Of a DNA stretch of 64,000 nucleotides, positions 26,538 through 35,047 are shown piece by piece. This DNA comes from Bryobacteraceae bacterium (lineage in GTDB: Bacteria; Acidobacteriota; Terriglobia; Bryobacterales; Bryobacteraceae). Each line of letters starts with the position of its first letter. The first letter of the stretch is position 1. The translations under genes were made by a program, and so were the position numbers. The notes below the pieces were generated by a model that worked only from the letters and a program-made list of their open reading frames with translations, did no database searches and was not told where the DNA came from. Location: assembly GCA_019752335.1 (NCBI GenBank), contig JAIEMJ010000015.1, positions 1-64,000 of the forward strand, read 5' to 3'.

Positions 26538-27476
26538 TTATTTCTTCTCAGGCGTAAGCAAACGAATCACGTCGGGCTTCGCGAGATCGTCGCGCCGCAC
26601 TAGCTTCGCGCTCAGATCGACGCGCTTGGCCACGGCTTTGCCGGCCAGCTTATCCACAATCGACTGCACCGCGTCGTGCCCCATCCGGAACGGGTCCTGT
26701 ACCACCATGGCCGAGATGGTGCCGCCCTTGAGGTCTTCCACCAGGTCGGCGCTCGAGTCGAAGGTCACCAGCGCGAGTTTGCCCGATAGCTGCCGCGCCT
26801 TTACCGCCAATGCGGCGCCCACGGCGCTCGGCTCCGACGAGCAGAACATCCCCTTTAGGTCGGGGTGCGCGGTGAGCATGTTCTCCGCCGCGGCCCGGGC
26901 CTTCCCCCGGTCGGACTGTCCGTACTGCCGCGCCACAATCGTCAGCTTCGGGAACTCCTTGGCCAACGTCTCCTCGAAGCCGCGTTCGCGATCCATCGTC
27001 GAGGTGGACCCCGGCGCGTTCATCAGCAGCGCCGCTTTGCCCTCGCCGCCCGTCAGTTGGCCCAGTTCCCGGGCCGCGATTGCGCCGCCCTCGTAGTTAT
27101 TGGTGGCGACGAAGCTGGTGTAGTTATCGCCGTCGATGCCCGAGTCAAACACCGTCACTGGGATGCCGGCGGCCATGGCGCGCTCAATGGGCGCCACCAG
27201 CGCCTTGCGCTCCGTGGCGGCGACGACGATGCCGTCCACACGCCGGGCAATCATTGAATCCAGAATCTGAATCTGCCGGGCGTAGTCCGTCTCGGACGGC
27301 GGGCCGTTCCAAAGCATCTCTACTTTGGCTTCCGCCGCCGCGGCGCGGGCGCCGTTCTCCACCGCCACCCAGAACAAGTGCGAAGTCGCCTTCGGAATGA
27401 CGGCGATCACCTTCTGCCCGCTGCGCTGGCAGGCGGCGAGCGTCAGCAGCAGCGCCAGCATCCAGCTAGCGCGCAC
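26538..27476 (-). CDS. Periplasmic sugar-binding lipoprotein (ABC type I-like)
   Basis: A substrate-binding protein of the RbsB/periplasmic-binding-protein 4 type. The lipobox is LLLTLAACQRSG, placing the lipid on Cys near residue 16 from the chosen GTG at 27476. The core has VIAVIPKATSHLFWVAVENGARAAAAEA, the block DGIVVAATERKALVAPIERAMAAGIPVTVFDSGID, and AMVVQDPFRMGHDAVQSIVDKLAG. No ABC permease or ATPase gene is adjacent, so it may be a sensor partner or share a distant transporter. The start overlaps the stop of the SDR gene by 11 bases; ATG 27461 is an alternative. Confidence 0.82.
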   Translation of the reverse strand: MRASWMLALLLTLAACQRSGQKVIAVIPKATSHLFWVAVENGARAAAAEAKVEMLWNGPPSETDYARQIQILDSMIARRVDGIVVAATERKALVAPIERAMAAGIPVTVFDSGIDGDNYTSFVATNNYEGGAIAARELGQLTGGEGKAALLMNAPGSTSTMDRERGFEETLAKEFPKLTIVARQYGQSDRGKARAAAENMLTAHPDLKGMFCSSEPSAVGAALAVKARQLSGKLALVTFDSSADLVEDLKGGTISAMVVQDPFRMGHDAVQSIVDKLAGKAVAKRVDLSAKLVRRDDLAKPDVIRLLTPEKK

Positions 27477-28224
27477 ACCAGCCTCCGTCAATCAGGATGT
27501 CGTTCCCGGTGATGAACCGCGCGGCGTCCGAACACAAGAAAGCCGCCAGCGAACCGATGTCCTGCACCTGCCCCCACTGGCCCAGCGGGATGCTGGCCAA
27601 AAACTGCGCGTTTTGCTCGGGATTCTGCGTAATGGGCAGATTCATCTCGGTGAGAAACGGCCCCGGACTGATGCCCACCACCGTGATGTTCTCGGGCGCG
27701 AGTTCGAGCGCCAGCGCGCGCGTCATTCCCAGGAGGCCGGTCTTCGACGTCGAGTAAGCAATGCGCCCCGGCAGCGACACGTGGCTCATGATCGACGTCA
27801 TGTTGATGATGCGCCCGTAGCCGCGGCCCTTCATATGCGGTACGAAGGAGCGGCACAGCAGAAACGCGCTCGTCAGGTTCGTGTTGATGACCCGATTCCA
27901 CTCTTCGAGCGTAAAGTCCGTCACCGGCTTGCGCAGATTCATGCCCGCGTTGTTGATGAGGATATTTACCTGTCCAAAACGCTGGATCACTTGGCGCTCC
28001 AGGTCGAGGACGCTGGCTTCGCTCGCGACGTCGGCCAGGAAGAACTCGGCCTCCACGCCGAGTTGCCGCGCCTCGGCTGTTACGGCGATCAGCGCCTGCT
28101 CGTCGCGCGCGGTGAGCGCGACGTGGGCGCCTTGCGCGGCGAGGGCCAGCGCCATACTTTTGCCCAGGCCACGGCTGGCCCCGGTGATCAGGGCGATCCG
28201 CCCGGTAAGAGGTTTTTGGCTCAT
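27466..28224 (-). CDS. Short-chain dehydrogenase/reductase
   Basis: A 252-residue classical SDR. The cofactor motif is ALITGASRGLGKSMALALA, the NNAG motif is INNAGMNLRKP, and the catalytic Ser is in NMTSIMS. The YxxxK pair is in AYSTSKTGLLGMTRALALE and the C-terminal end is GNDILIDGGWCAR. It resembles gluconate/2-deoxygluconate 5- or 3-dehydrogenases and 3-oxoacyl-ACP reductases. Its place with the binding lipoprotein and the Ldh2 dehydrogenase suggests sugar-acid catabolism (inference). Confidence 0.88.
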   Translation of the reverse strand: MSQKPLTGRIALITGASRGLGKSMALALAAQGAHVALTARDEQALIAVTAEARQLGVEAEFFLADVASEASVLDLERQVIQRFGQVNILINNAGMNLRKPVTDFTLEEWNRVINTNLTSAFLLCRSFVPHMKGRGYGRIINMTSIMSHVSLPGRIAYSTSKTGLLGMTRALALELAPENITVVGISPGPFLTEMNLPITQNPEQNAQFLASIPLGQWGQVQDIGSLAAFLCSDAARFITGNDILIDGGWCAR

Positions 28225-28233
28225 GTGTTCCTT

Positions 28234-28674
28234 TTAGCTTTGCCGGGCGGCGGCCAGGATGTGGTCGGCCACTTGGCGCGGCGAGTCAATGCTTTCGACG
28301 CGCACGCCGCCCCCGGCGCTCGCGGTTTCAATGTGGATGGTCCCAATGCCGAAAATGCGTTCGGTGATCGATTGCTCCACGCGGACGTCCTGAATTTTTG
28401 TCAGATTGAAGCTGCGTTGCGTCTTGTTCAGCAATCCGGACTCGAAGTTTAACTGCGGCGGGGCAATCGTCAAACGAGTCAGGTTCAGGCGCATGGCCGT
28501 CAGCGACATGATCAGGCTGAAGATCATCACCGGCGCCACCAGGTACAAAACATTCCGCGAGGCCGGCGGGATCATGGTGAAGTAGACGTAGGCCCAAACG
28601 GCCATCACCACCGCTTCTAAGGCGGCAATGCCAATCAACGGCTTCTTGCTGGGGACAATCACCTTAGGATTCAT
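28234..28674 (-). CDS. Membrane-anchored bacterial PH-domain protein (bPH2/DUF304)
   Basis: A 146-residue protein with two transmembrane helices (about residues 13-33 and 42-60) followed by a bPH2-type domain (RLTIAPPQLNFESGLLNKTQRSFNLTKIQDVRVEQSITERIFGIGTIHIETA). The stretch around KIQDV...RIFGIGTI is the family hallmark. The function of such proteins is unknown. Its gene is divergent from the pentapeptide-repeat gene. Confidence 0.82.
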   Translation of the reverse strand: MNPKVIVPSKKPLIGIAALEAVVMAVWAYVYFTMIPPASRNVLYLVAPVMIFSLIMSLTAMRLNLTRLTIAPPQLNFESGLLNKTQRSFNLTKIQDVRVEQSITERIFGIGTIHIETASAGGGVRVESIDSPRQVADHILAAARQS

Positions 28675-28688
28675 GGGACCGAAGAGCT

Positions 28689-28698
28689 ATTGTATCCT
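28689..28698. promoter_or_regulatory. Possible bidirectional -10 region between the bPH2 and pentapeptide genes
   Basis: ATTGTATCCT contains TACAAT on the minus strand (28694-28689), placed 14 bases before the bPH2 ATG, and TATCCT on the plus strand (28693-28698) about 50 bases before the pentapeptide gene. It is a second candidate for a -10 element shared by divergent genes. Confidence 0.35.
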
Positions 28699-28751
28699 CC
28701 GCCGGACTCAAATGTCTTGCCGTCATGCCGATAAGCCTCAGTGGAGAGTAT

Positions 28752-29678
28752 ATGTTTAGCCGAATGTTCAAGACGATGGCCATTGACGCCCCCATGCTGG
28801 AATCGCACCAAAAGTGGCTGGGCGGCTTACCCGGCGGCGCACCGGTGAACCTGAGCTACCAGTCCGTGAACGAACTGCATCTGGAGGAAGCGAACCTCAG
28901 CGGCGCGCGCTTTACGGCAACCACCCTCACCGACGCCGAGTTGCCGGCCTGCGACTTCACCCGGGCCATCTTTGAGCGTGCGCACCTCAAAGAGGCTGTG
29001 CTGACGGGTTCTGACCTCAGCGAAGCCAACCTGCAAGGTGCTTGCTTCGACGAATCCTGGTGTAACGATGCCCAGTTCAGCGAGGCCGTTCTTGACGAGG
29101 CTTCTTTCCGGGGCGCCCATCTCGAAAACGCCCGCTTTCTCGGCGTCAAGATGCACCGCGTCGACCTCTCGCAGGCGTACTTGAACGACGCCGCGTTCCA
29201 CCAGGCTCGTTTCTTCGAGTGCCGCCTCGTCGGCGCTAACCTCTTCCAGGCTAACTTCAGCGGCGCCACCCTGGCGAACTGCCGTCTGGCGAACGCGAAC
29301 CTGGAAGACGCCATCTTCGGTCGGGTCCGCGCTCAGAACTGCGACTTTGCTAACGTCACGGCCACCGGTCTCCGCGCGGCGACAGCCGACTTTTCCAACT
29401 GCGACTTCCGCGATGCCGACCTTTCTGGCGTCGACTTTCGTGAAACCGTCCTCAAGAGCGCCAATTTCAGCGGCGCGGACCTCAGCGGCGGCCGTTTCGC
29501 GAAAGCCACCTTGAAGCTAGCCGATCTCCGCGGCGCCAACCTCCGCGGTGCCCGTGAAGTTCCCCCCGATCAACTCGCGCTCGCCCTCACCGACGCGCAC
29601 ACGGTGCTGCCGAACGGCACGCACGGTCCGTATCAGCGCGGCAGCAACGCAGAAAAGCTCACGCGCGGCAACGACTAA
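28752..29678 (+). CDS. Pentapeptide-repeat protein
   Basis: About 308 residues, of which roughly residues 45-265 are nearly uninterrupted A(D/N)LxX-type pentapeptide repeats (EANLSGARF, GSDLSEANLQGACFDES, GANLFQANFSGATLANC, GADLSGGRFAKATLKLADLRGANLRGA). These coil into a right-handed quadrilateral beta-helix. There is no signal peptide or membrane segment. ATG 28752 is preferred because GGAGAG lies three bases upstream; ATG 28725 is an alternative. Some family members mimic DNA and bind gyrase, but nothing here proves that. Confidence 0.9.
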   Translation: MFSRMFKTMAIDAPMLESHQKWLGGLPGGAPVNLSYQSVNELHLEEANLSGARFTATTLTDAELPACDFTRAIFERAHLKEAVLTGSDLSEANLQGACFDESWCNDAQFSEAVLDEASFRGAHLENARFLGVKMHRVDLSQAYLNDAAFHQARFFECRLVGANLFQANFSGATLANCRLANANLEDAIFGRVRAQNCDFANVTATGLRAATADFSNCDFRDADLSGVDFRETVLKSANFSGADLSGGRFAKATLKLADLRGANLRGAREVPPDQLALALTDAHTVLPNGTHGPYQRGSNAEKLTRGND

Positions 29679-29735
29679 ACGAGTCGCCGCCGCGCGCAGA
29701 GCCGAAGGTTGAGTTTTGCGCGGGAGAACGCCCGG

Positions 29736-32700
29736 CTAGAACATTAGGCGCAGGACGATGGCGCCGGTCCGGGCATTCGACTGGAACGCCAGGTCCGGCC
29801 GCAAGAAGATCGGATTACCGGCGATCAACATGCTGGTCTCCGACGCTCCCGTCCGCGCCCGGTTGTTGGCGACGTTCGGGAAGCCGGGGACGAACTGCGG
29901 CGTGTTGGTGACGTTGTAGAAGTCAGCGCGGATCTGCAACTTAAAGCGCTCCGTGATGTCGAAGCGCTTGCCGATGTTGATGTCGAGGTTGTTGATCATC
30001 GGCATGCGGACGGTGTTGCGTCCGGCGTTGGGGAAGGTCCCCGGCCCGGCCACGATATAGCGGGCGCTGGGGTTGTTGACCAGGTAGCCAACGGTGGCGG
30101 CGTTGCCGAAGCCGCAGGCACCGGCCGCCACCGTGCTGCGGCACAGGGGCGTGACGCCACTACCGCTGTTGACGGCGCCGGACGGGTTAAAGATGGTACG
30201 GTCGCCGGCATTATCGCCGTTGCGGTTCGAGTCCTGCGCGGAACGGATGGTGGCCCAGGAACCGGTCTGGAAGGTGAGTACACCCGCCATCACCCAGTTG
30301 CCGAGGATGTTCTTCGTGAACCAGTTGTTGGAGCCCTTGAGCCACTGCGACTCGTAGACGGGCGCGAAGGTAAAGCGATGGCGATGATCGAGCGCGCTCG
30401 AAGCCCGCTCCGGCTTCAGATTGTCAAAATCCTGCGGACGCCGCGGCGTCGTGACGGTGGAGAAGAGCGCCGCCGTCGAGTCGTCGATGTTGTGCGACCA
30501 GGTGTAGGAAGCGATGTAAGTCAGGCCGTTCGAGAAGCGCTTGTTCAACTGCAACGCCAGCCCATGATAACTGGACTGACCCCACTGCTGGAAACTGGTG
30601 ATGGTGCTCGTGAATCCAGCGGCCTGGAAGCGATTGGCGGGATTGGCCGTCGAGAGCGGGAAGTTCGCCAACGTCAGCGGCAAGGCGTCCAACTGCGCCG
30701 CCGTGGGCCTTTCGTTGAACATGGGCAATTGGTGGGCCGCCGAAGTGACCCCGGCTGGCCGGTTCATCTGAATCTGGATGGGCAAACGCAAGCCGCGCGT
30801 TCCGAGGTAGCGAGCTTCCACCGTGTAATCCTTGCGGAAAACGCGTTGTACGCCGAAGTTCCACTGGAGCGAATAGGGCCGGTCCTGCCGGGGGATGAAC
30901 GACGACGTTAAGCGCCGCGCGACGGCCGGGTCAGTAATTGGGCGCGCTTCAGCGCGCACGCCGCCTTGGCCGAGGAAGTTCGGCTGATCGGGCCGTTCGA
31001 TGTGGCCGTCGATGGTGGTGAAGTATTGCGGGGGCAGCGAGTTCACGCCGAGGTTCTGATAGACCTGGTCATAGCCCATGCCGAAGCCCGCGCGGATCGA
31101 AGTGCGGCCATCGCGGCCCGGTGACCAGGCCAAGCCAAGGCGCGGCGCGAATTCGTTCTTCCGGTTCTCCGGCGCGCCGATCTGCAGCACTCCTGGCACC
31201 GAGGCCAAGGCGTTCAACTGCTGGGACTGCGCGCCCGCCGGCACGCCGACATATTCATAGCGGATACCCAGGGTCAGCACCAGGTTCGAACGGAGGCGCC
31301 ACTCGTCGGTGGCATACAGATAGTGCGAGAGCAGGTTGGCGACAAACGGGAAACCGCCCGCGGAGCGCTGTCCGAACTCGGGCGTAATGTCGCGCATAAA
31401 ACGGTCGAGTGTGTTGTACACATAGTCGCCGCGCAGGCGCTGCACGAAGAAGTTCGAACCGTTGATCTTGCGTCCGTCGTAGCCCACCTTGACGGTGTGC
31501 TTGCCGCGGTACCAGCTCGTGTTATTCACGAGTTGGATGGTGTTGGCGGTGTAGGATTGCGGATAGTTGCCGTTCGGCCCAATCTGCATGCCCAGGTCCA
31601 ACATCGTCACGTTGGGGAAGACGTCGAGGCCAGGCCATTGCTGATTGCCGATGGGGAAAGCCTGCGCGATGCGGCTATAGCCGGCGCGGGTCTCGTTGGT
31701 GAGGCTCGAGGAGAGGGTCTTCAGGTAGGTGAAGTTCGCGATGTGCCGCGTCGACTTCGTGGGGGTGAAAAACTCGGGCAAAGTGACGCTCGTGGTGTTG
31801 ATGGAACTCGTCCGGCCGTAGGCATAGCGTGCCCGGAAAATGTCGTTTTGCGTCAAATTATAGTCGCTCGACACGGTGTACTGTAGGTCGTTCTGGTAGG
31901 ACGGCGCTACGGAGCGGAAGATGCCCACCGGGATCGCCGAACCCGCCACCTGCACGGTCCGCGTACCGTCCTGGGCGCCGGCCACCGGCACCCACCGGCG
32001 GAACTGCTCCAGGTTGCGACGCGACACCTGCGGATTCGCTTCCAAGGCGGAGATGCCCGCCTGCGTCGGAATGAACACGGCGCCGCTGGGAGAGCCGGCT
32101 ACGCCCTGGGGGTTGTACTCCAGGTTGCCAAAGTAGAACCACTTGTCCTTGATCACCGGACCACCGAAGTTGCCGCCAAACCGGTTGTTGTCGTAGCGCG
32201 GATTCGACGTGATGCCCTGCCGCCGCAGACTTTCGTCGACGGCGTTCAAGTTGCGATTCTGGAAGTACTCAAACAGGGTTCCATGCATGCTGTTAGTGCC
32301 CGACTTGATCACCGAGTTAAACTGACCGCCCGTCGAGTGGCCAAATTCGGAGCTGAATTGATTCTGCTGCAGCGAAAAGTCCTGGATGGCTTCGTTCGAG
32401 ATGGCCAGCACCGGTCCGGTCACCGACCGGTTGTTGACGTCAATGCCTTCCACCATGAAGTTGTTGTTCGTCGGACGCTGGCCGCCGACGCTGGGGCCCG
32501 TTCCGTAGCCGACGCCGCCCTGCGTCGTTACGCCGGAACCGAGCAGCGATAGGTTGATGACGCCAAGCGTGCCGGTGGAACTCACCGGCAACTGGATGGC
32601 CTGCATGGCGTTGAAGTTCTGCACGACGTTCGAAGTCGTCGTGTCGATGGTCGCCGCCGCCTCCTGCACTTCTACCGTGGTGGCGACGTTGCCCACCTCG

Positions 32701-33029
32701 AGCGTGACGTTCACCGTCGACTGGCGGTTCAATTCCACGGCAATATTCGCGATCGTAGCCGCCGTAAAGCCGGTTTGGCTCACCGACAGCCGATAGCGCC
32801 CCAGCGCCAGGTTAGCGAAGCGATAGGACCCATCGCTCGCGCTTTTCCCGGTCACCTTTTGATTGGTGGCTTCATTCGTAATCTCCACCGTGGCGCCCGC
32901 AACCAGGGCCCCCGTCTTGTCGGAAACGACGCCGACCAGGTTTCCGTCCATCGCCTGCCCGAACGCCAACGACGCTCCCAGGGACAAGGCCAAGACCACG
33001 CTAACAATTTGACTGAATCGCTTTTGCAC
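29736..33029 (-). CDS. Oar-like TonB-dependent outer-membrane transporter
   Basis: About 1097 residues. GTG 33029 gives a good signal peptide (QKRFSQIVSVVLALSLGASLAFGQA). It is followed by a carboxypeptidase-regulatory-like beta-sandwich (GNLVGVVSDKTGALVAGATV...GSYRFANLALGRYRLSV), a plug domain (VEGIDVNNRSVTGPVLAISN, FSSEFGHSTGGQFNSVIKSG) and a long beta-barrel. It ends in an aromatic residue (TGAIVLRLMF), as outer-membrane barrels do. This Oar/CarboxypepD_reg type is expanded in Solibacter-like Acidobacteria and thought to import large glycans or peptides. It stands alone with two palindromes upstream; an in-frame TTG at 33068 would precede the signal peptide. Confidence 0.9.
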   Translation of the reverse strand: MQKRFSQIVSVVLALSLGASLAFGQAMDGNLVGVVSDKTGALVAGATVEITNEATNQKVTGKSASDGSYRFANLALGRYRLSVSQTGFTAATIANIAVELNRQSTVNVTLEVGNVATTVEVQEAAATIDTTTSNVVQNFNAMQAIQLPVSSTGTLGVINLSLLGSGVTTQGGVGYGTGPSVGGQRPTNNNFMVEGIDVNNRSVTGPVLAISNEAIQDFSLQQNQFSSEFGHSTGGQFNSVIKSGTNSMHGTLFEYFQNRNLNAVDESLRRQGITSNPRYDNNRFGGNFGGPVIKDKWFYFGNLEYNPQGVAGSPSGAVFIPTQAGISALEANPQVSRRNLEQFRRWVPVAGAQDGTRTVQVAGSAIPVGIFRSVAPSYQNDLQYTVSSDYNLTQNDIFRARYAYGRTSSINTTSVTLPEFFTPTKSTRHIANFTYLKTLSSSLTNETRAGYSRIAQAFPIGNQQWPGLDVFPNVTMLDLGMQIGPNGNYPQSYTANTIQLVNNTSWYRGKHTVKVGYDGRKINGSNFFVQRLRGDYVYNTLDRFMRDITPEFGQRSAGGFPFVANLLSHYLYATDEWRLRSNLVLTLGIRYEYVGVPAGAQSQQLNALASVPGVLQIGAPENRKNEFAPRLGLAWSPGRDGRTSIRAGFGMGYDQVYQNLGVNSLPPQYFTTIDGHIERPDQPNFLGQGGVRAEARPITDPAVARRLTSSFIPRQDRPYSLQWNFGVQRVFRKDYTVEARYLGTRGLRLPIQIQMNRPAGVTSAAHQLPMFNERPTAAQLDALPLTLANFPLSTANPANRFQAAGFTSTITSFQQWGQSSYHGLALQLNKRFSNGLTYIASYTWSHNIDDSTAALFSTVTTPRRPQDFDNLKPERASSALDHRHRFTFAPVYESQWLKGSNNWFTKNILGNWVMAGVLTFQTGSWATIRSAQDSNRNGDNAGDRTIFNPSGAVNSGSGVTPLCRSTVAAGACGFGNAATVGYLVNNPSARYIVAGPGTFPNAGRNTVRMPMINNLDINIGKRFDITERFKLQIRADFYNVTNTPQFVPGFPNVANNRARTGASETSMLIAGNPIFLRPDLAFQSNARTGAIVLRLMF

Positions 33030-33101
33030 GGTAATCCAGTTGCAATTTTGGGACCATTTGTGAAGCAATTTAAAACAAAGGGGCAGGCCGCCCTTAGTGC
33101 G

Positions 33102-33120
33102 GTCCTGGTCGTACCAGGAC
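33102..33120. promoter_or_regulatory. Perfect palindrome upstream of the Oar-like gene (candidate GntR/FadR-type operator)
   Basis: GTCCTGGTCGTACCAGGAC has two perfect 8-base arms around CGT. The core TGGT-N3-ACCA is the arrangement known for FadR/PdhR-type GntR regulators. It is not followed by a T-run on either strand, so it is unlikely to be a terminator. It lies about 75-90 bases upstream of the proposed start of the transporter. Confidence 0.55.
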
Positions 33121-33125
33121 TATTA

Positions 33126-33149
33126 AATTTCATAATGGTTAATGAAATT
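33126..33149. promoter_or_regulatory. Second AT-rich inverted repeat upstream of the Oar-like gene
   Basis: Arms AATTTCAT (33126-33133) and ATGAAATT (33142-33149) are perfect complements separated by eight bases. On the minus strand, TAATAG just downstream of this repeat and before the 33102 palindrome could be the -10 region. The repeat may therefore be an activator or repressor site. Confidence 0.4.
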
Positions 33150-33161
33150 ACGGAGCGCTGC

Positions 33162-33860
33162 TTAGCTTCCCAAGGCATCGCGGCCGCCGTCGACAGTGAG
33201 CGTGGTGCCGGTGATCCAGCCCGCGTCGTGGGAGGCCAGGAAAGCGACGGCCTTGGCGATGTCCTCTGGCTGACCCAGACGCCCCAGCGGAAAAGACGCA
33301 AGCGTGCGCTGGAGGGCTTGGGCCGGGTCAGGGAATTGGGCGAAGTACGCCTCCGTGCGGACAGACTCCACCTGGCCCGGCATCACCGCGTTCACCCGGA
33401 TGCGCGGGGCGAGGTCGACGGCCAGCGCGCGGGTGAGCGAGAGCAGGCCGCCCTTGGCCACAGCATAGGGCAGGGAATTGCGGGTGGGACGGACCGCGCG
33501 GTAAGAGCCGAGGGTGACGATGCTGGCGTGTTCGCTCGCGGTGAGCAGCGGCAGCGCGGCCTGCACGCAGAGCCAGACGGCTTCGAGGTTCACGGCGTGG
33601 GCGGCGCGCCATTGCGCCGGGGTGGTGCTGGCCGCCGTGCCCGCGATGGGCTCACCGGCCGCGCAAACCAGGATATCGAGCGCGGATAGACGGGCGAAGA
33701 AGCTTTCCACCTGCTCTGGCTGGGTGACGTCGCAGGAGCCGTCGAGGACATCCGCGACGTGAACGGTCCCACCCTCGGCGCGCAGTTGCGCGGCGATGGC
33801 GGCGCCGATGCCGCGAAAGCCGCCGGTGACGGCGCAGTGCAGGCCGGTGAAGCGGCTCAT
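33162..33860 (-). CDS. Short-chain dehydrogenase/reductase of the LacI-controlled operon
   Basis: A 232-residue SDR with a cofactor motif AVTGGFRGIGAAIAAQL. Its NNAG equivalent is changed to LVCAAGEPIAG. The catalytic Ser is in IVTLGSYRAV and Tyr/Lys in LPYAVAKGGLLSLTRALAVDLAP, and it ends WITGTTLTVDGGRDA. It is last in the six-gene operon, with a four-base overlap (ATGA) to the MFS transporter gene. It probably oxidises or reduces the imported sugar or sugar acid; the exact substrate is unknown. Confidence 0.88.
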   Translation of the reverse strand: MSRFTGLHCAVTGGFRGIGAAIAAQLRAEGGTVHVADVLDGSCDVTQPEQVESFFARLSALDILVCAAGEPIAGTAASTTPAQWRAAHAVNLEAVWLCVQAALPLLTASEHASIVTLGSYRAVRPTRNSLPYAVAKGGLLSLTRALAVDLAPRIRVNAVMPGQVESVRTEAYFAQFPDPAQALQRTLASFPLGRLGQPEDIAKAVAFLASHDAGWITGTTLTVDGGRDALGS

Positions 33861-35035
33861 GCCGCGGCCTCGTCGCGGATGGTGAACCAGAGCACCGCGA
33901 AGCCCAGGAGCGCCGCGGTGCCGGCGAGCGCGAAGACCAGCCCGTAGCCTTCGGTATCGACCAGCCGTCCGGTGAGCCAGGTGAAGATGGCGCCCCCCAG
34001 GCTAGCGGCGGCCGTAGTGCCGCCAACGGCCGTGGCAATGCCGCGCGACGCGAAGAGGTCAGCATGCAGGGCGAGGATATTCGCGCTCCACATGCCGAAG
34101 CCGAAGGTGGCGAGCGAAACCCAGGCCAGGGCGGCGAAGGAGGAGTGGGCGTCGACGACGAGGAGTCCGGCGGCCATGCAGACAGCGCCGCCGCCCATCA
34201 CGACCTTGCGGGCGCGCGTGACGCTGGCGCCGCGTAGAATCCAATAGTCCGAGAGACGCCCGCCGAACAGTTTGCCCAGATCGACGGTGACGAAGGGTAC
34301 CCAGGCGAAAACGCCGATTTCGCGCAGAGTGAAGCCGCGGGCTTGGCCGAGGTAGTCCGGCAGCCAAAAGACGTGGAACCACCAGACGGGGGTCGCCAGG
34401 AAGCGGGTGGCGACGAGGCCCCAGAAGGGACGTCCGCGCAGCATGCGCCAGGAGGCGCCGGGAGACAGAGCGGGCAGGGGGGCTTCGCGCGGCATGAACC
34501 CGAGCCATAGGATCAGCCAGAGCAAACCCAGCACGCCGGTGCACAAGAAGGCGACGCGCCAGCCGTAGACGATGGTGAGCGTGGCGACCAACGGAGGCGC
34601 CAGCATCGCACCGATCGCCGAACCCGCGTCAAACAGGCCCATGCTGAAGGCTCGCTCACTGCGCGAGAAGCGCTCCGAGATGGACTTCACGCCGGCGGGC
34701 CAGTTGCCGGCTTCGCCCAAGCCCAACAGGATGCGGAGCGCCAGCAGGTGGCCGGCCGTCTGGGCCAAGCCATGCGCCAGCGCGGCCAGGCTCCAGACGG
34801 CGGCGAAGAGCGCGAGCCCCCAGCCGGCGCCCAGCCGGTCAATCAGCGGGCCAGCCAGTAATTGGCCGGCGCCATAAGCGATGAGGAACGCCGTGGTGAT
34901 CTCGCCGTAGTCCCGGCTGGAGAGCGCCAGATCCCGCCGCAACTCCGGCACCACGACCGCCAGCGCCTGCCGGTCCAGGTAGTTGATCAGCGTCGAGAAG
35001 CTGAGCAGGGCGAGGATCGTGTAGCGATGCGCCAA
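33857..35035 (-). CDS. MFS transporter, anion:cation symporter (hexuronate/galactonate-like)
   Basis: A 392-residue twelve-helix permease. The N-terminal LINYLDRQALAVVVPELRRDL matches the INYxDR motif of the ACS family (ExuT, DgoT). GPLIDRLGAGWGL is the loop 2-3 motif A. LGLGEAGNWPAGVKSISERFSRSERAFSMGLFDAGSAIGAMLAPPL is the GExxxxPA...F-R block of sugar-acid symporters. The start is TTG, with AAGAG just upstream. It would bring a hexuronate/aldonate-type anion across the inner membrane after the Oar-like protein imports it across the outer one. Confidence 0.9.
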   Translation of the reverse strand: MAHRYTILALLSFSTLINYLDRQALAVVVPELRRDLALSSRDYGEITTAFLIAYGAGQLLAGPLIDRLGAGWGLALFAAVWSLAALAHGLAQTAGHLLALRILLGLGEAGNWPAGVKSISERFSRSERAFSMGLFDAGSAIGAMLAPPLVATLTIVYGWRVAFLCTGVLGLLWLILWLGFMPREAPLPALSPGASWRMLRGRPFWGLVATRFLATPVWWFHVFWLPDYLGQARGFTLREIGVFAWVPFVTVDLGKLFGGRLSDYWILRGASVTRARKVVMGGGAVCMAAGLLVVDAHSSFAALAWVSLATFGFGMWSANILALHADLFASRGIATAVGGTTAAASLGGAIFTWLTGRLVDTEGYGLVFALAGTAALLGFAVLWFTIRDEAAA

Positions 35036-35047
35036 CTCTTGAGTGTA

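Noticed and set aside
33102-33120. Terminator for the LacI-controlled operon
   Set aside because: The palindrome is perfect but has a three-base centre and no T-run on either side; an operator explains it better.
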